Origin: CAYNGH01 sp964396845
Lineage (GTDB): Bacteria; Vulcanimicrobiota; JAJTBE01; CAYNGH01
NCBI GenBank assembly: GCA_964396845.1
Contig: CAYNGH010000117.1
Span: 1-10,777 of the forward strand
Direction: 5' to 3'
Length of the DNA: 10,777 nucleotides
The notes beneath the pieces were generated by a model, which worked only from the letters and a program-made list of their open reading frames with translations, was not told the origin of the DNA and ran no database searches. The first letter of the stretch is position 1; every line of letters starts with the position of its first letter. The position numbers and the translations under genes were made by a program. This document shows, piece by piece, positions 5,206-10,777 of the stretch.

Positions 5206-8200
5206 GTGAAAACAGATAAAGAGAAAGTTCTGCACATAGATGATGATCCCAACTTTCTTGAGCTATTCCAGATAAAGTTTTCCGGCAGGTTCTCCATCAC
5301 CATGGCCCTTGGGGTTGACGAGGCACTGAATTATCTGGACAAACAAGAGTTTGATGTGATTGTCACCGATTATGAAATGCCGGAGAAATCAGGCATCGAC
5401 CTTCTAAATGAACTCAAAGGCCGGGATATTGACATTCCCGTAATTTTCTGCACAGGCCAGGGAAATGAAGACATTGCCAGGGAAGCCTTCCTTTGCGGAG
5501 TCCATGATTATTTTACCAAAGAACTCTACAATTTTGCCCACAAGGAAAAACTGATAAACTCCATGGAAAAGGCAATTCGTGCCCACCGAAGCGAAAGGGA
5601 AAAAAGAGAAGCCATCAAAGCTGTCTATGAAAGTGAAGAAAAGCACCGCCTTCTCACAGAACATTCCGGCATGGCCATAGCGGTCCATGATATTATCCTG
5701 GATGAATCAGGAAAACCGGTGGATTATGTTTTTATCAGCGCCAACCCAGCCTTTGAAACCCATACCGGCCTCAAGGTGGACGACATTATCGGTAAAAGAG
5801 TCACCCAGATACTGCCGGGCATCGAGGACACACCCTTCATTGAAAAATACGGAAAAGTAGCCACAACAGGGAATCCGATCGAATTTCAGCAATATTCAAC
5901 CCCCCTGAATAAATATTTCAACATCAACGCATATCAGTTGAGTCCCGGACGTTTTGCGACAGTTTTTTATGATATCACTGAATCCATAAGAGCCCAGGAA
6001 GCCCTGAGAAAAAGCGAAAAACTGCACCGGGAGCTCTTTGACCTCATCCCCGACATGATATCCATTCATGACCCAAAGATGAATATCATCTACAGCAACT
6101 GGAATGGTTTTGCCAATGTCCCCCAGGAGAAAAGAACCCTCAATACTAAGTGTTACAAAACATACCGGGGACTGGACGAACCCTGCTCCGACTGTCATGC
6201 CAGAACAGTACTCTCATCAAAAGAACCTTTCCAGCGTGAGATAAAAATGTCTGATGGCCGTTTGGTGGACTTGCGGGTTTTACCTGTCAAGAATGACAAG
6301 GGTGAAGTGGAATATTTCATGGAATGGCTCCGGGATATCACAGAGATCAAGAAAACCGAGGAAACCCTCAAGGAGCAGAAAGAACTCCTGCAGTTGCTGA
6401 CGAACCTGGCCACGGATTTTATCAGCATCCCAGTCAGGAAAACCGATGACGCCATCAACAGGGTATTGGAGATGGTGGGTGAGCATACAAAATCTGACCG
6501 GGCATATATTTTTCAGCATGATTTTTCAAACAAAGTTACATCTAATACCCACGAATGGTGCCAGAAGGGCATATCCCCGGAGATAGACAATCTCAGGGCC
6601 GTGCCTTTTGACACATACAAAGAAATTCTGGAAACCCACCAGCGGGGAGAGATTTATCACATTCCCAGGGTTTCTGCTCTGCCCCACAGCCACCCCCTGA
6701 GGGATCACCTGATGCAACAGGGGATCCGATCCATGGTTCTTTTCCCACTGACCGGGAAAGATTCATACATGGGCTTTGCCGGCTTTGACTCGGTGAAAAA
6801 GGAGAAGTCATTTTCCAATACAGAAATCCAACTGCTGACGGTGCTGGCAAGGATAATATCCAACGCCCTGGAGAAAAAAACAACTGATGAAGAAATGGTG
6901 AGGCAAAACCGCCTGCTCAAGGGAATTATAGATGGAATCCCTGACATTATCGGGGTCCAGAGTACTGATCATACCATTGCATTTTACAACAGCGCCGGCT
7001 ACAGTTTCTTCAACAAACCCCCTGAGGAAGTAGTGGGAAAACGGTGCTTCGAACTTCTGGGCCGTGACAAAGAGTGCAGTATCTGTCCCACAAGACTGGC
7101 ATTGGACAGCGGTAAAATCGAACAGGTGGAAAAATTCATACCCGAAAGAAATGCATATTACTACTGTCGCAGTAACCCCATCACCGACGGGGACGGCAAC
7201 ATTCTTTACCTTGTCGAACAGCTCACTGATATTACCCGGCAGAAAGAAATCGAACAAGCTCTTAGAAAAAGTGAAGCTGAGCTGAGGAAAATCACAGAAA
7301 ATATATCCGATGTGATATTCACCACGGATCTGAATTTTAATCTTACCTATATCACCCCGTCCATCGAAAGACTCACCGGAGAATCTATAAAAAGCTACTT
7401 GAACAAAAGCCTGGAAGAGAAATATCCCCCAGAAACCCTGATAAAATTCCGGGAAGTCCTGATGGAAGAACTGGAAAAAGAAAATGACCCCAATGCCGAT
7501 AAAAACCGCTCTCGAATCATTGAAGCCGATGAATTTAAAAAAGACGGCACCACCGTCAGCATTGCCATGAACATCAAATTCATCCGGGACGAGAATGGCA
7601 CACCCATAGGCCTGCAGGGAGTTTCCCGAGATATTACCCAGCGGAAAAAGGCAGAAATTCAACTCAAAGAAAGCGAAAGCCGTTTCCTGGATGTGATGTA
7701 TGCCTCTCAGGATGCCATCCTGCTGGTTGAGAATAATATTTTTGTGGATTGCAATGAAGCAGCGGTCAAAATGCTGGGCTACGAGAAAAAAGAGCAGTTC
7801 CTCAACACCCATCCAGCGGATCTTTCCCCTGCGTTCCAGCTCGACGGAAGGGACTCAATTGAGAAAACCGACGAGATGATGCGTCTGGCCTTTGAAGAAG
7901 GATTCTGCCAGTTTGAATGGGTTCATCGACGGGCCGGGGGACAGGATTTTCTGGTGGAGGTTTCTCTAACCCCGCTAATATTAAGGGGAAAGCCTGTTCT
8001 TTACTGTGTCTGGCGGGATCTGACAAAGATGAAAATAATCGAGAAAAGCATAATGCTCCAGCACCAGCTGACCACCAAGCTGTATTCTGCCTTTGGACTG
8101 AAAAACGCCCTGGAAATTGTCCTGGACACTCTCATGCTGTTGGAAAGTTTCGATTGTGGCGGCATATATGTTGTGGATCCCAAAAAAGAAAGACTTGATC

Positions 8201-9210
8201 TGGTGGTTCACCGGGGACTGTCCCGGGATTTTATCCAAATTGCCAAAGGCTATGACAGGGATCATCCCCAGGCTCGACTGGCCCTCAAAGGAGAAAAAAT
8301 ATACGGACTTTACACCGACATAATGCAGGAGCTTGACCCGGCCCTGAAGGAAGAACAACTCCAGGCGATAGCCATCGTCCCGATAATTCACAAAAATAAA
8401 GTTGTAGCGGTTATAAACCTTTCTTCCCACAAAAACCCGGATATTGTCGAATATGATAAAATCACCCTGGAAACCATCGCCGGAAACATCGGGCCTGTCA
8501 TTTCCCACCTTCGAATTGAAGAAGAATTAATTAAAAAGAACCAGGAACTGAATGATTTTGCCCACAAGGTCAGCCATGGGTTAAAAGGCCCTCTGAACAA
8601 CATGATGGGATTCCTGAATTTGATTCAACAAAAACCTGAACTATTTGTCAAATACTTTGAAAGATTAATGTCAAACGCCAACAGGCTGATGCAACTAATT
8701 GACAATATACTGAAACTTGCCCGTTCAGGACTGACCATAGGGGAAAAGAAGAAAATCAACATCGAAAATATTTTGTTACGGCTGAAACAGCAGTATTCTT
8801 CAGGTGATACCACCTTTGACATGGATCTTCACTGTCCAGGCCTGAGCATTATGGGAGATTCCGTAGGCATTGAACAGGTTTTCCAGAATCTTGTTGACAA
8901 TTCTGTTAAATACCGGGATACGGAAAAATCTGTGTTAAAAATTTCTGTTTCATCACACATTTCCGGCAAAGACCTGATATTCACATACACCGATAACGGC
9001 TCCGGGCTGGATACTGACAATCAGGACATTATATTCAGTCCCGGCTACACCTTGTCCCGGGACAGAGGGACAGGATTCGGTCTTGCCATTACCCGGCAGA
9101 TTGTCAATGCTCACCAGGGCAGTATAATTGTCAGCAGTGAAGGAAAAAACAAGGGAATCAAGTTTACAATCAAGCTCCCCCAGGAAACTTCTCAATGTGA
9201 TGTATCCTGA
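5206..9210 (+). CDS. Cytoplasmic hybrid sensor histidine kinase, REC-PAS2-GAF-PAS3-GAF-HisKA-HATPase
   Basis: Large two-component kinase, 1334 residues, no membrane segment. Order: receiver (about 5-123; acidic D12-D14, phospho-acceptor D55, T83, K105), PAS (144-262), PAS (272-382), GAF (395-556), PAS (571-680), PAS (692-815), PAS (825-940), GAF (955-1103), HisKA (1110-1180) and HATPase (1222-1330). ATP-site motifs are intact: N box QNLVDNS (1227-1233), DNGSG (1263-1267) and GTGFGL (1288-1293). PAS 2 has C316, C327, C330 and PAS 3 has C614, C624, C627, suggesting a metal- or redox-linked site. The H box is SHGLKGPL with H1124; the acidic residue normally next to His is Gly. GTG 5206 is preferred because GGGGGA lies six bases before it; ATG 5200 touches GGGGGA with no spacing. 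No cognate regulator is next to it, so target and signal are unknown. Confidence 0.93.
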   Translation: MKTDKEKVLHIDDDPNFLELFQIKFSGRFSITMALGVDEALNYLDKQEFDVIVTDYEMPEKSGIDLLNELKGRDIDIPVIFCTGQGNEDIAREAFLCGVHDYFTKELYNFAHKEKLINSMEKAIRAHRSEREKREAIKAVYESEEKHRLLTEHSGMAIAVHDIILDESGKPVDYVFISANPAFETHTGLKVDDIIGKRVTQILPGIEDTPFIEKYGKVATTGNPIEFQQYSTPLNKYFNINAYQLSPGRFATVFYDITESIRAQEALRKSEKLHRELFDLIPDMISIHDPKMNIIYSNWNGFANVPQEKRTLNTKCYKTYRGLDEPCSDCHARTVLSSKEPFQREIKMSDGRLVDLRVLPVKNDKGEVEYFMEWLRDITEIKKTEETLKEQKELLQLLTNLATDFISIPVRKTDDAINRVLEMVGEHTKSDRAYIFQHDFSNKVTSNTHEWCQKGISPEIDNLRAVPFDTYKEILETHQRGEIYHIPRVSALPHSHPLRDHLMQQGIRSMVLFPLTGKDSYMGFAGFDSVKKEKSFSNTEIQLLTVLARIISNALEKKTTDEEMVRQNRLLKGIIDGIPDIIGVQSTDHTIAFYNSAGYSFFNKPPEEVVGKRCFELLGRDKECSICPTRLALDSGKIEQVEKFIPERNAYYYCRSNPITDGDGNILYLVEQLTDITRQKEIEQALRKSEAELRKITENISDVIFTTDLNFNLTYITPSIERLTGESIKSYLNKSLEEKYPPETLIKFREVLMEELEKENDPNADKNRSRIIEADEFKKDGTTVSIAMNIKFIRDENGTPIGLQGVSRDITQRKKAEIQLKESESRFLDVMYASQDAILLVENNIFVDCNEAAVKMLGYEKKEQFLNTHPADLSPAFQLDGRDSIEKTDEMMRLAFEEGFCQFEWVHRRAGGQDFLVEVSLTPLILRGKPVLYCVWRDLTKMKIIEKSIMLQHQLTTKLYSAFGLKNALEIVLDTLMLLESFDCGGIYVVDPKKERLDLVVHRGLSRDFIQIAKGYDRDHPQARLALKGEKIYGLYTDIMQELDPALKEEQLQAIAIVPIIHKNKVVAVINLSSHKNPDIVEYDKITLETIAGNIGPVISHLRIEEELIKKNQELNDFAHKVSHGLKGPLNNMMGFLNLIQQKPELFVKYFERLMSNANRLMQLIDNILKLARSGLTIGEKKKINIENILLRLKQQYSSGDTTFDMDLHCPGLSIMGDSVGIEQVFQNLVDNSVKYRDTEKSVLKISVSSHISGKDLIFTYTDNGSGLDTDNQDIIFSPGYTLSRDRGTGFGLAITRQIVNAHQGSIIVSSEGKNKGIKFTIKLPQETSQCDVS

Positions 9211-9290
9211 CACTTGAACCTCAGTCGGTTTTGAAGGATATTACTGCTTTTCTCCAAAATTAAACTCTATCAGTAACAGGAGAATTTTTA

Positions 9291-10406
9291 TTGAAGGATC
9301 CCCTATTTTCCAGTTTTTCTATCGGCCAGCTTGAAATATCCAACCGGCTGATAAGATCCGCCTGTGCCGAGAGATCGGCAAATCCTGATGGTTCCGTCAG
9401 CCCGGTTTTGGAAGAACTATATACGGAATTGGCGGTGGGAGGAGCAGGCCTTGTGGTGACCGGCTATGCCTTCGTGGAATCATCAGGACGTTGTGGCGCA
9501 AGACAGCTGGGAATTCACCATGACAGCATGATTCCGGGGCTGACTGGATTATGCAACAGATTCCACAGGGCTTCTCCCGGGGCCCGGCTTTTCATTCAAC
9601 TGGTTCATGGAGGACGCCAGTCCAAGCCGTATCTGGTGCCGGAAATTGTTGCCCCGTCGGCAGTTCCTCTGGCAGGTATCAAGCCCCGGCCTTTAAGACA
9701 TCGGGAAATTTTAAGAATTATCAAAAGTTTTGCCGAAGCTGGGGGACGGGCAAAAGAAGCCGGCTTTGACGGTGTTCAGATTCATGGCGCTCATGGTTTC
9801 CTGATAAGTCAGTTCAACTCACCCCACACCAACCGCCGGGAGGATATATGGGGCGGGATTCCCGAAAACCGTCGCCGTTTCTTTCTGGAAATTATTAAAG
9901 AAACCCGGAAAATCACCGGTGATGACTTTCCCATCATAGCCAAGGTAAATGGTTCGGATTTTCTGGAAAACCGGGGGCTTAACCTGGAAGAAGTTATCCC
10001 GATGATTGCTGCTGCTAAAGAAGCGGGGCTTGACGGAGTTGAAATATCCGGAGGAATGGCAGATACTCCCCCGGAGCTTTCTGCCATCCGGGGGCCGATC
10101 CGGCGCAGAAGCCAGGAAGCCTACCTGTTGCCGTGGGCCCGCTCCATAAAGAATGCTGTTGACATGCCTGTCATAACTGTGGGGGGAGTTCGTTCCGCCA
10201 GAATTGCCCGGGACATCATCACCCGGCAGGAAGCCCACGGGATAGCCATGTGCCGGCCTTTCATCCGGGAGAAGGACATCCCTCTTCGCTGGAAGAATGG
10301 ACAGCTTCGTTCTGCCTGTATTTCATGTGGCGGATGCTCCATCGATACCGGAGGGCCGACTCGGTGCGTTCTTTCAAAAAACAAGGATGAACCTATTGAT
10401 GAATAG
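9291..10406 (+). CDS. NADH:flavin oxidoreductase, old yellow enzyme family, with C-terminal Cys cluster
   Basis: FMN-dependent TIM-barrel reductase, 371 residues, the length of a single-domain OYE. Family stretches run in order: ISNRLIRSAC, FIQLVHGGRQ, APSAVPL, RAKEAGFDGVQIHGAHGFL with the substrate-site HxxH (H165, H168), SPHTNRREDIWGG, and ITVGGVRSARIARDII near the phosphate-binding end. The C-terminus has C343, C346, C349 and C359 (CX2CX2CX9C), reminiscent of the [4Fe-4S] ligands of 2,4-dienoyl-CoA reductase, although the fused flavodoxin-like and NADH domains of that enzyme are missing. The start is TTG, supported by AGGAGAA seven bases upstream and by the family N-terminus. It lies 80 bases after the kinase gene with no obvious terminator between. 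Its stop overlaps the next gene by eight bases. The substrate is unknown. Confidence 0.94.
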   Translation: MKDPLFSSFSIGQLEISNRLIRSACAERSANPDGSVSPVLEELYTELAVGGAGLVVTGYAFVESSGRCGARQLGIHHDSMIPGLTGLCNRFHRASPGARLFIQLVHGGRQSKPYLVPEIVAPSAVPLAGIKPRPLRHREILRIIKSFAEAGGRAKEAGFDGVQIHGAHGFLISQFNSPHTNRREDIWGGIPENRRRFFLEIIKETRKITGDDFPIIAKVNGSDFLENRGLNLEEVIPMIAAAKEAGLDGVEISGGMADTPPELSAIRGPIRRRSQEAYLLPWARSIKNAVDMPVITVGGVRSARIARDIITRQEAHGIAMCRPFIREKDIPLRWKNGQLRSACISCGGCSIDTGGPTRCVLSKNKDEPIDE

Positions 10407-10777
10407 CAGGGTTTCCAATAAGAGGAAACTTCTGGCCAGAGCTGGGCTTTTCATTGCCCTGGCACTGGTCCTGGAGTGGGCAACTGCCTTTATTCCCCGA
10501 ATGCCTCAGGGAGGAAAGTTTATATCCCTGGGCATGATCCCCCTCATCAGCTTTGCCCTGTTGCATGGCCCCCACTGGGGAATCACCACTTCCGCTGCAT
10601 TCGGATTCCTGTATTATCCCATTGACCCCTTTGCTGTCCACTGGCTTCAGGTGATCCTTGACTATCCCCTGGCCATGGGCTGTGTCGGTGTGGCCGGGAT
10701 TTTCTGCCACCGCCGGGACTTGACGGGAATCCTGTGGGCGATTTTATTTGCCCTGGGGGGAAGATTCCTCTGCCACT
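10399..10777 (+). CDS. thiT: ThiT/YuaJ-like thiamine transporter (ECF S component), partial
   Basis: The 5' part of a membrane protein, cut by the window end after 126 codons. The visible sequence has hydrophobic helices and the ThiT signature MPQGG followed by ISLGMIPL, then WLQVILDYPLAMG, where the family usually has HPxQ.LLDYPLAF. ThiT is the thiamine-binding S subunit of energy-coupling factor transporters and works with an EcfA/A'/T module, not visible here. The ATG at 10399 overlaps the upstream oxidoreductase stop (ATGAATAG), pointing to translational coupling; an in-frame ATG at 10387 is possible and neither has an ideal ribosome binding site. No TPP riboswitch is seen ahead of it, unlike many thiT genes. 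The family is more familiar from Firmicutes. The 3' end is missing. Confidence 0.88.
   Translation, partial: MNSRVSNKRKLLARAGLFIALALVLEWATAFIPRMPQGGKFISLGMIPLISFALLHGPHWGITTSAAFGFLYYPIDPFAVHWLQVILDYPLAMGCVGVAGIFCHRRDLTGILWAILFALGGRFLCH

Noticed and set aside
6808..7812. 334-codon open frame antisense to the kinase
   Set aside because: It lies wholly inside a gene with intact domains on the other strand, has no ribosome binding site and gives a Phe-rich, unrecognised translation typical of a codon-usage shadow.
9232..9276. Promoter or terminator between the kinase and the oxidoreductase
   Set aside because: TTGAAG has no suitable -10 partner, and the TTACTG/CAGTAA inverted repeat (9241-9246, 9271-9276) has a 24-base loop and no T tract.

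Overview
The window (10,777 bases, GC near one half) looks like chromosomal core and accessory DNA from a Gram-negative-type anaerobe. Desulfobacterota or a neighbouring lineage is my guess. The clues are a cytoplasmic multi-PAS/GAF kinase with Cys-rich PAS domains, a TYW1-like radical SAM protein beside a DUF364 protein, and an old-yellow-enzyme-like reductase carrying FeS-type cysteines. ThiT-type thiamine transporters are better known in Firmicutes, so the taxonomy is inference only.

Left part (1-2966, + strand): a structured leader (14-101) precedes ftsY, the SRP receptor. ftsY overlaps by ATGA with a SigR-like ECF sigma factor whose C-terminus resembles an RsrA-type zinc anti-sigma domain fused in cis. 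After the sigma gene come a 23-residue lipoprotein-like ORF with a perfect ribosome binding site, a stretch able to fold into a branched RNA closed by a 12-position stem, and an intrinsic terminator (2930-2964).

Middle part (2973-4964, - strand): reading leftward, a promoter drives a TYW1-related radical SAM protein (COG0731 type), followed by a DUF4213/DUF364 protein. A tRNA-Pro(GGG) with its own promoter comes next and runs into the shared terminator.

Divergent control region (4880-5205): two back-to-back sigma70-type promoters are visible, one leftward for the radical SAM gene and one rightward (TTGACA-N18-TATAAT) for the kinase. A 27-base inverted repeat lies immediately before the kinase ribosome binding site.

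Right part (5206-10777, + strand): a 1334-residue hybrid kinase (REC-PAS-PAS-GAF-PAS-PAS-PAS-GAF-HisKA-HATPase) has no membrane segment and an unusual H box. It is followed by an OYE-family flavin reductase with four C-terminal cysteines. The reductase overlaps by 8 nt the start of a ThiT-like thiamine transporter gene that runs off the window.

The most interesting part is 1678-2966: a sigma factor with a built-in redox/zinc sensor-like tail, a minimal lipoprotein and a candidate structured RNA sharing one terminator.
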